Counted from the stretch's first letter, positions 12,801 to 22,846 are shown. The stretch is 64,000 bases of DNA from Streptococcus mitis (GCF_002860865.1 NZ_PKIE01000001.1:620001-684000), one strand, 5' to 3'. Made by a program: numbers and translations. Notes: generated by a model not told the origin, from the sequence alone.

Positions 12801-12948
12801 GAAAGTCAAAAGCACCATAAAGATTATCAATATCCATCATAGCCAAATGAGTGTAGCCGTATTCTTTAGCTACTCTCACATACTTATCGATTGAAATGAC
12901 GCTCTCCATAAAACTATAGACTGTTTTTGTATCTAGTTGTGCGATCAA
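9847..12948 (-). CDS. dnaE: DNA polymerase III alpha subunit DnaE, TTG start
   Basis: The non-PolC replicative polymerase of Gram-positives, which extends RNA primers. An N-terminal PHP domain, the palm motif GMGRGSAVGS, the metal aspartates PDIDIDIPD, and a C-terminal OB fold (VEVQKIKVIRTKKGENMAF) occur in order. I place the start at a TTG at 12946-12948 (1033 aa). AGAGGAG lies 9 nt upstream, and the extended -10 at 12979-12987 predicts transcription from about 12972, after the only upstream ATG at 12975. The 1042 aa version would therefore begin outside the mRNA. Confidence 0.93.
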   Translation of the reverse strand: MIAQLDTKTVYSFMESVISIDKYVRVAKEYGYTHLAMMDIDNLYGAFDFLEVTKKYGIHPLLGLEMIVFVDNQEVNLRFLALSSVGYQQLMKLSTAKMQGEKNWSVLSQYLEDIAVIVPYFEELESLNLGCDYYIGVYPETLASEFYRPILPLYRVNAFESRDREVLQVLTAIKENLPLREVPLRSRQDVLISASSLEKLFQERFPQALDNLEKLISGISYDLDTSLKLPRFNPARPAVEELRERAELGLAHKGLSSKEYQDRLDQELAVIHDMGFDDYFLVVWDLLRFGRSNGYYMGMGRGSAVGSLVSYALDITGIDPVEKNLIFERFLNRERYTMPDIDIDIPDIYRPDFIRYVGNKYGSKHAAQIVTFSTFGAKQALRDVLKRFGVPEYELSAITKKISFRDNLKSAYEGNLQFRQQINSKLEYQKAFEIACKIEGYPRQTSVHAAGVVISDQDLTNYIPLKHGDEIPLTQYDAHGVEASGLLKMDFLGLRNLTFVQKMQELLAETEGIHLKIEEIDLEDKETLALFAAGNTKGIFQFEQPGAIRLLKRVQPVCFEDVVATTSLNRPGASDYINNFVARKHGQEEVTVLDPVLEDILAPTYGIMLYQEQVMQVAQRFAGFSLGKADILRRAMGKKDASAMHEMRASFIQGSLEAGHTAEKAEQVFDVMEKFAGYGFNRSHAYAYSALAFQLAYFKTHYPAIFYQVMLNSANSDYLTDALEAGFEVAPLSINTIPYHDKIANKAIYLGLKSIKGISKDLALWIIENRPYSNIEDFIAKLPENYLKLPLLEPLVKVGLFDSFEKNRQKVFNNLVNLFEFVKELGSLFGDTIYSWQESEDWTDQEKFYMEQELLGIGVSKHPLQTIASKAIYPITPIGDLSENSYAIILVEVQKIKVIRTKKGENMAFLQVDDSKKKLDVTLFSDLYRQVGQEIKEGAFYYIKGKIQSRDGRLQMIAQEIREAVAERFWIQVKNHESDQEISRILDQYKGPIPVIIRYEEEQKTIVSPHHFVAKSNELEAKLNEIVMKTIYR

Positions 12949-12978
12949 TTTACACTTCTCCTCTATCCTTCTCACTAT

Positions 12979-12987
12979 ATTATACCA
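12979..12987 (-). promoter_or_regulatory. Extended -10 promoter of dnaE
   Basis: Minus strand TGGTATAAT; the predicted +1 near 12972 gives a 24 nt leader to the TTG start. Confidence 0.65.
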
Positions 12988-13290
12988 TTTTCAAAAAGAG
13001 AAAGACAAAAGCAATGACTCCTATCTCTATTTTATATTTTAAATAAGGCATTTTGGATGAAAAAATAACAAATATATTTGCAGTAAAAATGTTTCTGTAA
13101 ACTATTTTGAACTTTTTATCCCAATAAATGGATATCTCTTTTAAAGAAGTGAGATAAATTCACTCAAAATTCTTGTTAGATATAGTTTAATTTATGAATA
13201 CTATAGAATATCACATATTATTTCATATAAATTGTATTCATTATTCTTTAATTAATTTCTTTCCCACTTAATAATTCCCTTTCTCCTATT
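12988..13290 (+). other. AT-rich intergenic stretch, no gene seen
   Basis: Between the divergent dnaE and pepX promoters. Very AT-rich with poly-A and poly-T tracts, stops in all frames and no clear hairpin. It probably holds only upstream promoter sequence. Confidence 0.6.
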
Positions 13291-13295
13291 TTTTT

Positions 13296-13304
13296 GATAT
13301 AATA
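13296..13304 (+). promoter_or_regulatory. Extended -10 promoter of pepX-argR
   Basis: TGATATAAT with predicted +1 near 13311, ahead of the AAGGAGG box and the ATG at 13335. Confidence 0.65.
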
Positions 13305-13334
13305 ACCTTAATTATTATTTTACAAGGAGGTTTT

Positions 13335-15608
13335 ATGCGCTTTAATCAATTCAGCTATTTATCACTTCCAAGAGATACTATTTTATATGAATTAAAAAAG
13401 TATGGATTTGATTTTCCATCTGAGTCAACAAATAAAAAGATGTTGGAGTCTTTTCTAAGTCGTTTCTTTTTCACTTATCAAGACACCAACTACCCACTTT
13501 CCATCCTAGCAGCTGATAAAAAAACAGACCTGCTGACATTTTTTCAATCAGAAGATGAACTGACAGCAGATATTTTTTATACTGTTGCTTTTCAACTTTT
13601 AGGCTTTTCTTATTTGGTTGACTTCGAAGATAGTGACATTTTTCGTAAAGAGACTGGATTTCCCATTATATATGGTGACTTAATTGAAAATCTCTATCAG
13701 TTACTCAATACTCGCACCAAAAAGGGAAATACTCTTATCGACCAACTTGTTAGCGATGGTCTTATCCCTGAGGATAATGACTACCACTACTTTAACGGCA
13801 AGAGTTTGGCTACTTTTTCTAGCCATGATGTGATTCGAGAAGTGGTCTATGTTGAGTCTCGTGTCGATACTGACCAAAAAGGTCTACCAGACTTAGTCAA
13901 GGTTAGCATTATTCGTCCACGTTATAAGGGGCAAATTCCTGCTATTATGACAGCCAGTCCTTATCACCAAGGAACAAATGACAAAGCAAGCGATAAGGCT
14001 CTCTACAAGATGGAGGGCGAGCTTGAGGTCAAAACTGCTCACAAGATTGAGCTAGAAGAACCTCAACTAAATCTCGTCCAACCTCAAGGCCAAGCTGAGC
14101 TTGTGTCAGAAACTGAGGAAAAGCTAAGTCACATCAACTCCAGCTATACACTCAACGACTACTTCCTTCCACGAGGTTTTGCTAATCTATATGTTTCAGG
14201 TGTTGGTACTAAAGACTCTACCGGTTTCATGACTAATGGCGACCACCAGCAAATCGAGGCTTATAAAAATGTCATCGATTGGCTTAATGACTGTTGCCGC
14301 GCCTTTACCGACCATACGCGCCAGCGTCAAGTCAAGGCTGACTGGTCAAATGGAAAAGTAGCCACAACTGGACTTTCTTATCTAGGTACCATGTCAAATG
14401 GTCTTGCTACTACGGGCGTCGATGGTTTAGAAGTCATCATTGCCGAGGCAGGAATTTCATCATGGTACAACTACTATCGTGAAAACGGTCTGGTGACCAG
14501 CCCAGGTGGTTATCCAGGTGAGGACTTTGACTCTCTTGCTGAGTTAACCTACTCACGTAATCTCTTGGCCGGCGACTATATCCGTGGCAATGAAGCTCAC
14601 CAAGCTGACTTAGAAAAAGTAAAGGAACAACTGGATCGCAAGTCTGGTGACTACAATCAATTTTGGCATGACCGCAACTATCTGCTCAATGCTAATAAAG
14701 TAAAGGCAGAGGTTGTCTTTACCCACGGTTCTCAGGATTGGAATGTCAAACCACTTCATGTTTACCAGATGTTCCATGCTCTTCCTAATCATATAAACAA
14801 GCACCTCTTTTTTCATAATGGCGCACATGTTTACATGAACAACTGGCAGTCCATCGACTTCCGTGAGTCCATGAATGCTTTGTTGACAAAGAAATTACTG
14901 GGACAGGATACAGATTTCCAACTTCCTACTGTTGTATGGCAGGACAATACAACCCCTCAGACTTGGTTATCACTTGATAACTTCGGTGGGCAAGATAACT
15001 TTGAAACCTTCTCACTTGGTCAAGAAGAGCGAGTGATTCAAAATCAGTACTCAGATAAGGATTTTGAACGCTATGGTAAAAACTACCAGACCTTCAATAC
15101 AGAACTCTATCAAGGGAAAGCCAATCAAATCACTATTGACTTTCCTGTGACCAAAGATCTCCACCTGAACGGTCGCGCTCAGCTCAATCTTCGTATCAAA
15201 TCTAGTACAAACAAGGGACTCTTATCAGCCCAACTGCTAGAATTTGGTCAAAAGAAATACCTACAACCTTATCCAGCTATTTTAAGTGCTAAAACCATTG
15301 ATAATGGACGCTACCACATGTTGGAAAATCTCTGTGAATTACCATTTAGACCAAATGCACAACGAGTCGTGACAAAAGGTTACCTCAATTTACAAAATAG
15401 AAATGATTTACTGTTAGTAGAGGATATTACTGCAGATGAATGGATGGATGTGCAATTTGAACTACAACCTACTATTTACAAGTTAAAAGAAGGAGATACT
15501 CTTCGTTTAGTCCTCTATACGACTGACTTTGAAATCACCATACGTGACAATACCGCTTACCAGCTGACTGTTGATCTTGAACAGTCTACACTTATCCTAC
15601 CTCACTAA
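13335..15608 (+). CDS. pepX: X-prolyl dipeptidyl aminopeptidase
   Basis: Serine peptidase (S15 family) that releases X-Pro dipeptides from peptide N-termini; cytosolic, used in peptide nutrition. The catalytic triad sits at Ser348 in GLSYLG, an Asp in HGSQDWNV and a His in [10 protein letters not shown], matching the Lactococcus enzyme in spacing. 757 aa, full length, no signal peptide. A strong AAGGAGG precedes the ATG. argR follows after 18 bp. Confidence 0.96.
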   Translation: MRFNQFSYLSLPRDTILYELKKYGFDFPSESTNKKMLESFLSRFFFTYQDTNYPLSILAADKKTDLLTFFQSEDELTADIFYTVAFQLLGFSYLVDFEDSDIFRKETGFPIIYGDLIENLYQLLNTRTKKGNTLIDQLVSDGLIPEDNDYHYFNGKSLATFSSHDVIREVVYVESRVDTDQKGLPDLVKVSIIRPRYKGQIPAIMTASPYHQGTNDKASDKALYKMEGELEVKTAHKIELEEPQLNLVQPQGQAELVSETEEKLSHINSSYTLNDYFLPRGFANLYVSGVGTKDSTGFMTNGDHQQIEAYKNVIDWLNDCCRAFTDHTRQRQVKADWSNGKVATTGLSYLGTMSNGLATTGVDGLEVIIAEAGISSWYNYYRENGLVTSPGGYPGEDFDSLAELTYSRNLLAGDYIRGNEAHQADLEKVKEQLDRKSGDYNQFWHDRNYLLNANKVKAEVVFTHGSQDWNVKPLHVYQMFHALPNHINKHLFFHNGAHVYMNNWQSIDFRESMNALLTKKLLGQDTDFQLPTVVWQDNTTPQTWLSLDNFGGQDNFETFSLGQEERVIQNQYSDKDFERYGKNYQTFNTELYQGKANQITIDFPVTKDLHLNGRAQLNLRIKSSTNKGLLSAQLLEFGQKKYLQPYPAILSAKTIDNGRYHMLENLCELPFRPNAQRVVTKGYLNLQNRNDLLLVEDITADEWMDVQFELQPTIYKLKEGDTLRLVLYTTDFEITIRDNTAYQLTVDLEQSTLILPH

Positions 15609-15626
15609 AAAAGGAGTTAAATTATT

Positions 15627-16097
15627 ATGAATAAATCTGAACATCGACACCAACTCATACGAGCTCTTGTAACGAAAAATAAGATTCACACACAAGCTGA
15701 GTTGCAATCTCTTCTTGCTGATAATGATATTCAAGTTACCCAGGCAACTCTCTCACGTGACATCAAAAATATGAACCTCTCAAAAGTACGAGAAGAAGAT
15801 AACTCTTACTACGTGCTCAATACAGGTTCTATCTCAAAATGGGAAAAACGTCTCGAACTCTACATGGAAGATGCCCTTGTCTTGATGCGTCCAGTTCAAC
15901 ATCAAGTTCTACTAAAAACCCTTCCTGGACTGGCTCAATCATTTGGTTCTATCATTGATGCTTTGAGTTTCCCTGACGCTATCGCTACCCTCTGTGGTGA
16001 TGATGTCTGCCTTGTCATCTGTGAAGATGCAGAGGCAGCCCAACATTGCTTTGAAGAGCTGAAACGGTTCGCCCCACCATTTTTCTTTGGTGAATAA
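15627..16097 (+). CDS. argR: ArgR/AhrC-family transcriptional regulator
   Basis: Arginine-responsive hexameric repressor/activator family. Winged-helix DNA reader at about residues 18-60 (VTQATLSRDIKNM), and a C-terminal oligomerisation domain with the GDDVCLVI strand in place of the usual GDDT. 156 aa, normal length. AAGGAG lies upstream and the gene sits in one transcript with pepX. Streptococci usually have several ArgR paralogues, so which one this is, and whether it binds arginine, is not settled. Confidence 0.85.
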   Translation: MNKSEHRHQLIRALVTKNKIHTQAELQSLLADNDIQVTQATLSRDIKNMNLSKVREEDNSYYVLNTGSISKWEKRLELYMEDALVLMRPVQHQVLLKTLPGLAQSFGSIIDALSFPDAIATLCGDDVCLVICEDAEAAQHCFEELKRFAPPFFFGE

Positions 16098-16262
16098 ACA
16101 GAAACTGAACTCAAAAACTGCAGAACTCTCAAAATTTTAAACAGTAGTGAATTGATGTCAGCTAACATCTAGCGAATACAATAGCTGATTCCTACTGAAA
16201 AGTGAGCTATGCAGTTTAATAAAACAAAAAAGAGAAATCTATCTCATACATGAGTACAAAAG
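16098..16262. other. Intergenic between convergent argR and ftsK, left part
   Basis: No gene and no recognisable coding remnant. It leads into the long hairpin at 16263-16318. Confidence 0.5.
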
Positions 16263-16318
16263 CTCCCCTTATAGTTTCTAGTGAAAAACAAATATTCACT
16301 AGAAAACTATAAGGGGAG
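16263..16318. repeat. Long near-perfect hairpin between argR and ftsK
   Basis: Left arm 16263-16285 begins CTCCCCTTATAGTTT; right arm 16295-16318 ends AAACTATAAGGGGAG. About 23 pairs with a single extra base and a 9-base loop. Neither side has a full T run, though the minus strand continues CTTTTG. It may be a shared terminator for the convergent genes or the remnant of a small palindromic element. The following 16319-16532 holds no gene. Confidence 0.75.
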
Positions 16319-16532
16319 TCTGCATATATCTAAAAGAAATTCTAAACCTGTTTCAGATTGATATAGTGTTTGAATAAAATGTGAACAAATTTATTAAGGA
16401 ATTCAAATCAATTTCATGCTTTAAAAGTCGTTTCGTACTATTTTAGATTCAATTAATTATACATCATAGATAATCCGCTTCAAAAATCTCTTCAAATCAC
16501 GTCAGGTTCACATTTCCGTATAAGAGAGAAAT

Positions 16533-18836
16533 TTATTGTTGCAATACTTTTCTTGGTTTGGTACCTTCAGCTGGACCAATGACACCTGCCATCTCAAGCT
16601 CTTCCATGAGGCGGGTCGCACGGTTAAATCCAACTGATAAACGACGCTGAATCATAGATGCGCTGGCTTTCTGTGTTTCAATAACCAAAGCCTTGGCTTC
16701 TTCAAAAAGCGGATCTCCACCAGAATCACCATCTGAAAATTCTCCTTCATTTTCAGAAACTTCTCCCGGATCAAAACTCTCATCGTAGTCTGCATCTGCC
16801 TGAGCCTTGATGTAGTTTACGATGCGTTCGACATCGTCATCCGAGATAAAAGAGCCTTGAAGACGTACTGGGTGATTTTCATCAATCGGTTTAAAGAGCA
16901 TGTCACCTCGACCAAGCAGTTTTTCAGCTCCATTTTCATCCAAAATCGTACGGGAGTCTGTTCCTGATGAAACAGCAAATGCTACACGAGAAGGAACATT
17001 GGCCTTGATCAGACCAGAAATGACATCAACGGATGGACGCTGGGTTGCAAGAATCATGTGGATACCTGCAGCACGCGCCTTCTGTCCAAGACGGATGATA
17101 GTATCTTCCACTTCCTTGCTGGCAACCATCATAAGGTCAGCCAACTCATCTACAATTACGACAATGAGTGGTAGCGGAACCTGCTTGTACTCAGACTGGG
17201 CATTGAATTCTTCTACCTTGGCATTAAAGCCTGCAATATTCCGAACTCCCACTTTGGCAAAGAGTTCATAACGGTTTTCCATTTCATCCACAACCTTTTG
17301 CAGGGCCTTGCTAGCCTTACGTGGATTGGTCACAACTGGGATCAAGAGATGAGGAATGTCATTATAAACAGACAACTCAACCATCTTGGGATCGACCATC
17401 ATAAATTTAACTTGGTCAGGTCTCGCCTTCATGAGGATGCTAGCGATAATGCCGTTAACAGCTACTGACTTCCCTGAACCCGTTGAACCTGCGACTAGCA
17501 AGTGAGGCATTTTAGAAAGGTCAAAAGCTCTTGCAGTGCCATTAACAGCCTTCCCTAGAGGAATTTCCAAGAGATTTTCCGCTTTCGTTTGAGATTGTTC
17601 CCACAGTTCGCGGAAAGATACAGTGGCAATCTCAGAGTTAGGTACTTCGATTCCGACTAGGGATTTCCCTGGGATAGGTGCTTCGATTCGGACATCCTTG
17701 GCCGCCAAGGCTAGAGCGAGGTCATCTGCTAGATTGGAAATGCGGTTGACCCGTACACCCACTGCCGGTTTGACTTCATACTTGGTCACTGATGGCCCAA
17801 TTTCAGCCCGTTCAACCGTCACCTTGATACCAAAGCTAGCAAAGGTTTCTTCTAGGATTTTGATATTTTCCCGAACGATTTTCTTCTCTTTAGACTGGTC
17901 TTTGGGTTTATCAGGGGCAAAGAGTTGTAAGCTTGGAAGTTTATATTCGAGGGCTTCTTTTGCTGAAAAATCTACCTGAACATCTTCATCATCAGAGCCC
18001 TCTTCCTGTTCAGGGAATTCAAGTTCAGTTTGAGGTAGGATGATTTCTGGTTCCACCCACTCTTCTTCAGGTATATGTGGAAAATCCTGAACATCTTCCT
18101 CTGTCAAAATTTCACCTGTTTCCATATCAATAGGAGGCAAATCGAGTAAGGCTTTTTCAGCCTCTTCTTGTTCTAATCCAGCCTCTTCCTCAGCCTTTTG
18201 ACGAGCTTTTTCTTCTTGTTTGACAAAGCGTTCCTCTTTTCGACGCTCATGCCCTTCTCGCCATTTGGCAAAGCCTTTACTGCCAAATTCAGCAATATCG
18301 TAAACAGACCAAGGACTGACTAGGAGGGCTCCAGCTAAAATCAAGATAGAACCAATAAAGTAAGTACCGATATTTGAGAAGAGAAAGGCGATTGGCATAT
18401 AAAGAGCGACCCCAATCAAGCCCCCTCCAGCAAAACTGGTTGTTCGAAAACCAGTCAGATCCGTCACAACCTGAGCCATGGTTCCTTTCAAGACCGACTT
18501 GTCCAAACCATAATTCCAAACTAAGTAAGCCTCGAAAATCAAGAGCAAACCAGCAAATATGGTGAAAAAGCCAGATAAGAGTCCTTCCTGTTTTCGTATC
18601 CACTTGAAAAAGAAGAGGTAGAGCAGGATACCAAATATTGCCAGATAAGCTAGGCTCCCCACCAGCAATCGAATTAAATTGTAAAGAGTTATACCCGCAG
18701 CCCCTAATTTGAAGGCTGCGAAAATCAATAAAATCGCGATTCCCAACGAAATCAACATCCGTTGAATCGCTTCTTTTCTTTCGAGTTCTGCTTTAGACGG
18801 TCTCCGTCTTGTTTTACTTGTATTCTTGTTTGCCAT
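16533..18836 (-). CDS. ftsK: FtsK/SpoIIIE-type DNA translocase
   Basis: Septum-located ATP-driven motor that moves chromosome ends through the closing septum. Four N-terminal membrane segments (about residues 20-170), an acidic linker (about 210-300), Walker A GSTGSGKS, Walker [25 protein letters not shown] arginine region and a C-terminal winged-helix gamma domain ([20 protein letters not shown]) that reads KOPS-like sequences. 767 aa, full length. The extended -10 TGGTATAAT at 18843-18851 puts +1 exactly on the A of the ATG, so the mRNA is probably leaderless. Confidence 0.95.
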   Translation of the reverse strand: MANKNTSKTRRRPSKAELERKEAIQRMLISLGIAILLIFAAFKLGAAGITLYNLIRLLVGSLAYLAIFGILLYLFFFKWIRKQEGLLSGFFTIFAGLLLIFEAYLVWNYGLDKSVLKGTMAQVVTDLTGFRTTSFAGGGLIGVALYMPIAFLFSNIGTYFIGSILILAGALLVSPWSVYDIAEFGSKGFAKWREGHERRKEERFVKQEEKARQKAEEEAGLEQEEAEKALLDLPPIDMETGEILTEEDVQDFPHIPEEEWVEPEIILPQTELEFPEQEEGSDDEDVQVDFSAKEALEYKLPSLQLFAPDKPKDQSKEKKIVRENIKILEETFASFGIKVTVERAEIGPSVTKYEVKPAVGVRVNRISNLADDLALALAAKDVRIEAPIPGKSLVGIEVPNSEIATVSFRELWEQSQTKAENLLEIPLGKAVNGTARAFDLSKMPHLLVAGSTGSGKSVAVNGIIASILMKARPDQVKFMMVDPKMVELSVYNDIPHLLIPVVTNPRKASKALQKVVDEMENRYELFAKVGVRNIAGFNAKVEEFNAQSEYKQVPLPLIVVIVDELADLMMVASKEVEDTIIRLGQKARAAGIHMILATQRPSVDVISGLIKANVPSRVAFAVSSGTDSRTILDENGAEKLLGRGDMLFKPIDENHPVRLQGSFISDDDVERIVNYIKAQADADYDESFDPGEVSENEGEFSDGDSGGDPLFEEAKALVIETQKASASMIQRRLSVGFNRATRLMEELEMAGVIGPAEGTKPRKVLQQ

Positions 18837-18842
18837 TCTTCT

Positions 18843-18851
18843 ATTATACCA
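18843..18851 (-). promoter_or_regulatory. Extended -10 promoter of ftsK, leaderless arrangement
   Basis: Minus strand TGGTATAAT; seven bases after the hexamer is 18836, the first base of the start codon. No Shine-Dalgarno lies between. Confidence 0.6.
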
Positions 18852-18921
18852 TATTTCACAGGCATTTCGGAAAGAGAAAAAGACTGCACCAAACGGTCCA
18901 ATCTTTTCATTTTTCTATTTT

Positions 18922-20874
18922 TTATGCTTGGGGTTTACGTAGGTAACCATAAACCACACCACTTACAATTGCTCCTACCAAGACAGAAACGAGGTAAAGG
19001 AGAGCATTTGAAGTAAGGGCAATAACGAAGATTCCTCCGTGTGGCGCCATGAGTTTGATACCAGTAAGACCAACGAGACCTCCTGCTACTGCTGAACCAA
19101 GGATAAAGCTTGGGATAGCACGAGCTGGGTCAGCTGCACCAAACGGAATCGCTCCCTCAGTGATAAATGACAAGCCCATGATGATGTTTGTCAAACCAGA
19201 GTTGCGTTCTTCCTTAGTAAATTTATCTTTGAAAAGAAGAGTTGCGACAAAGATGGCAAGTGGTGGCACCATTCCTCCAGCCATAACTGCTGCCATGGCT
19301 ACAGAACCACCTGAAGAAACAGTTGCTGCAAGCGTACCTGTACCAAAAACATAAGCCGCTTTATTGACCGGTCCACCCATGTCGACAGCCATCATTCCAC
19401 CAAGAACGATACCGAGAAGGACAGCTGAACCGCCTCCAAGACCGCCAAGGAAATCATTCATAGCAGTGTTGATTGCTGCCATTGGGATGTTAACAGCTAG
19501 CATAACAAATCCAGTCAAGATTGTTCCAAGAAGTGGCAAGAGAAGGATTGATTTTGCACCTTCAAGTGAACGAGGAACTTTAACGTATTTCTTAATAGCA
19601 AGAACTAAAGCACCTGCGATAAATCCACCCACAAGGGCACCTAGGAAACCAGATGAGACACCTGCAAGAGTTGAAGTTGCTTCACCACCTGCTGCATAAG
19701 GTATTTTACTAAAGGCAAAACCTTCTTTAGCAATAGCACCAGCCACGAAACCTGCTACCAAACCTGGTTTTTCAGCGATAGAGTAGGCAACATAACCTGC
19801 AAAGACTGGAAGCATCAAACCAAAGGCAGCACCACCGATTTTCATGAACATAGAAGCTAGTTCATGGTAAGAACCAAGACTGCCAAGGTTTTCATTCGGA
19901 ACACCCAAAGCACCGTCAATCAAGAAGGCAAGGGCAATCATGATACCACCACCGATAACGAATGGCAACATTTGGGATACACCACTCATCAAGTGTTTAT
20001 AGAAGGCACCACCAAGACTTTGTTTTTCGTTAGAGGCTGTTGCACCTTTTGCTCCATTAGCAGCACGGTAGACTTCAGCATCTCCTGAAAGAGCCAAATT
20101 AATTAACTCTTCTGTCTTACGGATACCGTCAGCAACTGGACGATTGATCAATGGTTTGCCATCGAAACGATCCATTTCAACAGCCTTGTCTGCTGCGATG
20201 ATAACAGCTTTAGCCTTACGAATGTCTTCAACAGTTAGTTGGTTTCCAACACCGCTAGCACCGTTGGTTTCGACCTTAATTCCAACACCCATTTCAGCAG
20301 CCACTTTTTGAAGAGCTTCTTGGGCCATGTAAGTGTGGGCGATACCTGTTGTACAAGCTGTAACAGCTACGATAAAGTCACCAGAGTTATTGGCAGGTAC
20401 TTGAACAGGCTCTTCAGTTTTTTCTAAAGCTTTGTCAAAAAGTTCGATAACTTGGTCAGCTGATGTTGCTTGACGAAGTTTGTCAGCAAATCCATCTTTC
20501 ATCAAGTATTGAGACAATTCTGCCAAGGCAGCCAAGTGAGTGTCATTAGCACCTTCTGGAGCTGCAATCATAAAGAAGAGGTCGGTTGCTTGTCCATCCA
20601 AGCTATCGTAGTCAACACCCTTGTTTGACTTGGCAAAGAGAACTGTCGCTTCTTTGACAGCAGCGTTTTTGCTGTGAGGCATAGCGATTCCGTCACCCAA
20701 ACCTGTAGAAGTCAGAGCTTCACGCGCCAAAATTCCTTCTTTAAAAGTTTCAAAATCTGTCACATAACCGTGGTCTGTCAAGCTTTTAATCATCTCTTCG
20801 ATGACAGCTGTTTTTTCAGTTGCCTGCAAATCCAGCAACATAACATCTTTTCTCAATAGGTCTTGAATTTTCAT
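18922..20874 (-). CDS. fruA: Fructose-specific PTS EIIABC
   Basis: Imports fructose as fructose 1-phosphate. Domains in order: EIIA with the phosphorylated His67 in DGIAMPHSKN; EIIB with Cys174 in VTACTTGIAHTYMA; then an EIIC membrane channel of about nine segments from residue 300, including the AVDMGGPVNKAAYVF motif. 650 aa, normal for the fused form. Its ATG overlaps the fruK stop (ATGA), and it is the last gene of fruR-fruK-fruA. Confidence 0.96.
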   Translation of the reverse strand: MKIQDLLRKDVMLLDLQATEKTAVIEEMIKSLTDHGYVTDFETFKEGILAREALTSTGLGDGIAMPHSKNAAVKEATVLFAKSNKGVDYDSLDGQATDLFFMIAAPEGANDTHLAALAELSQYLMKDGFADKLRQATSADQVIELFDKALEKTEEPVQVPANNSGDFIVAVTACTTGIAHTYMAQEALQKVAAEMGVGIKVETNGASGVGNQLTVEDIRKAKAVIIAADKAVEMDRFDGKPLINRPVADGIRKTEELINLALSGDAEVYRAANGAKGATASNEKQSLGGAFYKHLMSGVSQMLPFVIGGGIMIALAFLIDGALGVPNENLGSLGSYHELASMFMKIGGAAFGLMLPVFAGYVAYSIAEKPGLVAGFVAGAIAKEGFAFSKIPYAAGGEATSTLAGVSSGFLGALVGGFIAGALVLAIKKYVKVPRSLEGAKSILLLPLLGTILTGFVMLAVNIPMAAINTAMNDFLGGLGGGSAVLLGIVLGGMMAVDMGGPVNKAAYVFGTGTLAATVSSGGSVAMAAVMAGGMVPPLAIFVATLLFKDKFTKEERNSGLTNIIMGLSFITEGAIPFGAADPARAIPSFILGSAVAGGLVGLTGIKLMAPHGGIFVIALTSNALLYLVSVLVGAIVSGVVYGYLRKPQA

Positions 20875-21782
20875 CGTTTTTCTACCTCAACTTTTTCATA
20901 TGTTTCTTTAATAAATTCCGCCGTTGCCAAGTCGTCTGAGAAGGTGGTTGCCGTTCCACAAGCTACTCCCCATTTGAAGGCTTCTACTGCGTCTTTGGAT
21001 TTGACAAATTCACCTGTAAATCCAGCAACCATAGAGTCACCAGCTCCGACTGAATTTTTCACTGTTCCCTTGATTGGTTTAGCAAAGTAAGCTCCCTCAG
21101 ATGTAACAAGAAGGGCACCATCACCAGCCATAGAAATAATGACGTTTTGAGCACCTTTAGTCAGCAATTCTCGAGCATATTTTTCAATTTCATCTAAACT
21201 ATCGAGTTCAACTCCAAAGATAGCTCCAAGTTCATGATTATTTGGTTTGACCAAAAGTGGCTGATAGTCCAAACTATCAATCAAGGTCTGTCCTTCAAAG
21301 TCACAAACCACTTGCGCACCCGTCTGACGCGTCAAGGCAATCAAATCCTTATAGATAACATTGCCTAGATTTTTAGCACTTGAACCAGCAAAGACAACTG
21401 TATCTTCTGCTGTTAAACTAGACAAAATAGCTTTCAATTCTTCTAACTGGGCTGGTTCGACATTTGGACCCGTTCCGTTGATTTCTGTCTCTTGGTCTGC
21501 TTTAATCTTAACATTGATACGAGTATCTTCTGCCACTTGGACAAAACGCGTCTCGATTTCTTCCTCTGCCAGAGTATCTGTGATAAATTTACCAGTAAAG
21601 CCTCCGATAAATCCAGTCGCTGTATTTGGAATATCCAAGCGTTTCAAGACACGGCTAACATTGATTCCTTTCCCACCAGCAAACTTATCATCACTGTCCA
21701 TACGATTGATACTACCGACTTGGACTTGGTCCAAACGGACAATATAGTCAATGGATGGATTGAGTGTGACTGTATAAATCAT
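20871..21782 (-). CDS. fruK: 1-phosphofructokinase
   Basis: PfkB-family kinase converting fructose 1-phosphate to fructose 1,6-bisphosphate. N-terminal TLNPSIDYIV, the FAGGKGINVSRVL signature and the C-terminal catalytic NSVGAGDSMVAGF with Asp base. 303 aa. ATGA overlaps join it to fruR upstream and fruA downstream, so the three are coupled. Called fruB in some streptococcal annotations. Confidence 0.96.
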   Translation of the reverse strand: MIYTVTLNPSIDYIVRLDQVQVGSINRMDSDDKFAGGKGINVSRVLKRLDIPNTATGFIGGFTGKFITDTLAEEEIETRFVQVAEDTRINVKIKADQETEINGTGPNVEPAQLEELKAILSSLTAEDTVVFAGSSAKNLGNVIYKDLIALTRQTGAQVVCDFEGQTLIDSLDYQPLLVKPNNHELGAIFGVELDSLDEIEKYARELLTKGAQNVIISMAGDGALLVTSEGAYFAKPIKGTVKNSVGAGDSMVAGFTGEFVKSKDAVEAFKWGVACGTATTFSDDLATAEFIKETYEKVEVEKR

Positions 21783-22519
21783 ACTTCTATTACCTCCGTT
21801 TTCTCCTTAATAGCCTGCAAGAACTCATGCCCTTGACTTGTGATAACAATAGCTCGTTTGAGTGGTGCTACTTTGGCAAAGCAAGTTTGTCCAATTTTAG
21901 ACGAATCCACTAAGACGTAGGTCTGTTTGGCATTCTCTAAAATAGCACGCTTCACAGCCCCCTCCTCCATATCAGGAGTCGTATAATAGCCATCGTCCAC
22001 ACCATTCATCCCGATAAAGGCACGGTCAAAGTGCAATTGGTTAATCTGGTTGAGAGCAACGCCCCCAATGCTAGCATCTGTCGCCATCTTGACACTTCCT
22101 CCAACCATGACAGTTGGAATCTGCTTTTCAACCAACTGAACGGCATGGTGAATCGAATTTGTCACAACAGTAATATTCTTATTGACCAATTCATGGATCA
22201 AAAAAGCAGTTGTTGTTCCAGCATCGATAAAGATGACATCTTGTTCCTTGATGAGAGAGGCTGCTTTCTGAGCAAGTAGCTTTTTCTCTTGAAGGTTTTT
22301 GACAGATTTTTCTTGAATGGTTTCTTCTTCCTGCAAGGAATGGGGCAATTCTGCTCCACCATGCACGCGACGAAGCTTGTTTTCCGCTTCCAACTCATCC
22401 AAGTCTCTTCGAACCGTTGATTCTGAGGTCTCTAGCAAACTAACTAATTTCTCTAGAGAAACTACATGATGTTGATTTAACTCCTCTAAAATCAGTTGCT
22501 TCCGCTCTGTTTTTAACAC
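21779..22519 (-). CDS. fruR: DeoR-family repressor of the fructose operon
   Basis: N-terminal DeoR winged helix-turn-helix (LETSESTVRRDLDELE, about residues 27-42, then KLRRVHGGAE) and a C-terminal sugar-phosphate sensor domain with FIDAGTTTAFL. 246 aa. First gene of the operon; GGAGGTGA precedes the ATG. Probably released by fructose 1-phosphate, as known for the family. Confidence 0.93.
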   Translation of the reverse strand: MLKTERKQLILEELNQHHVVSLEKLVSLLETSESTVRRDLDELEAENKLRRVHGGAELPHSLQEEETIQEKSVKNLQEKKLLAQKAASLIKEQDVIFIDAGTTTAFLIHELVNKNITVVTNSIHHAVQLVEKQIPTVMVGGSVKMATDASIGGVALNQINQLHFDRAFIGMNGVDDGYYTTPDMEEGAVKRAILENAKQTYVLVDSSKIGQTCFAKVAPLKRAIVITSQGHEFLQAIKEKTEVIEV

Positions 22520-22531
22520 TGAATCACCTCC

Positions 22532-22545
22532 TGTTATCGTTTACA
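22532..22545 (-). promoter_or_regulatory. Perfect cre site (CcpA operator) at the fru transcription start
   Basis: Minus strand TGTAAACGATAACA matches TGNAANCGNTNNCA at every fixed base. It covers the predicted +1 (22545) and the first 14 transcribed bases, a position expected to repress. Confidence 0.8.
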
Positions 22546-22551
22546 CTATTC

Positions 22552-22579
22552 ATTCTATCACACTTTCTTTTAAAGTCAA
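22552..22579 (-). promoter_or_regulatory. fruRKA promoter
   Basis: TTGACT (22574-22579), 16 bp, then TGATAGAAT with the -10 TAGAAT at 22552-22557, on the minus strand. Confidence 0.7.
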
Positions 22580-22636
22580 GCATTTTTTATCATTTTCTTT
22601 CAAATTCTATCATTTTTCTTATTTTCAGAATTTTTA

Positions 22637-22665
22637 TTGCAAGATAAGAGCCTTTATGGTAGACT
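22637..22665 (+). promoter_or_regulatory. tRNA-Ser promoter
   Basis: TTGCAA (22637-22642), 17 bp, TGGTAGACT with -10 at 22660-22665. Confidence 0.65.
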
Positions 22666-22680
22666 ATTTGAGTAAGTATT

Positions 22681-22768
22681 GGAAGATTACTCAAGAGGCT
22701 TAAGAGGCCGTGTTGGAAACGCGGTAGGCGTGTAACAGCGTGCGTGGGTTCGAATCCCATGTCTTCCG
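22681..22768 (+). tRNA. tRNA-Ser (anticodon GGA)
   Basis: 88 nt class II tRNA with the long variable arm of serine tRNAs. Acceptor stem GGAAGAT / GTCTTCC, anticodon loop TTGGAAA, T loop GGTTCGAATCC, discriminator G, no encoded CCA. Stands alone with its own promoter and terminator. Confidence 0.95.
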
Positions 22769-22776
22769 TTTATTTT

Positions 22777-22814
22777 AAAAAAGATACCCAAGAAATCTTG
22801 GGTATCTTTTTTCT
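22777..22814. terminator. Bidirectional terminator between tRNA-Ser and mntH
   Basis: AAAAGATACCCAAGA / TCTTGGGTATCTTTT stem with a short loop, A run on the left and T run on the right. It serves the tRNA on the plus strand and mntH on the minus strand. Confidence 0.9.
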
Positions 22815-22846
22815 TATATGCTTGTTTTATAACTCGGGTGAATTTC

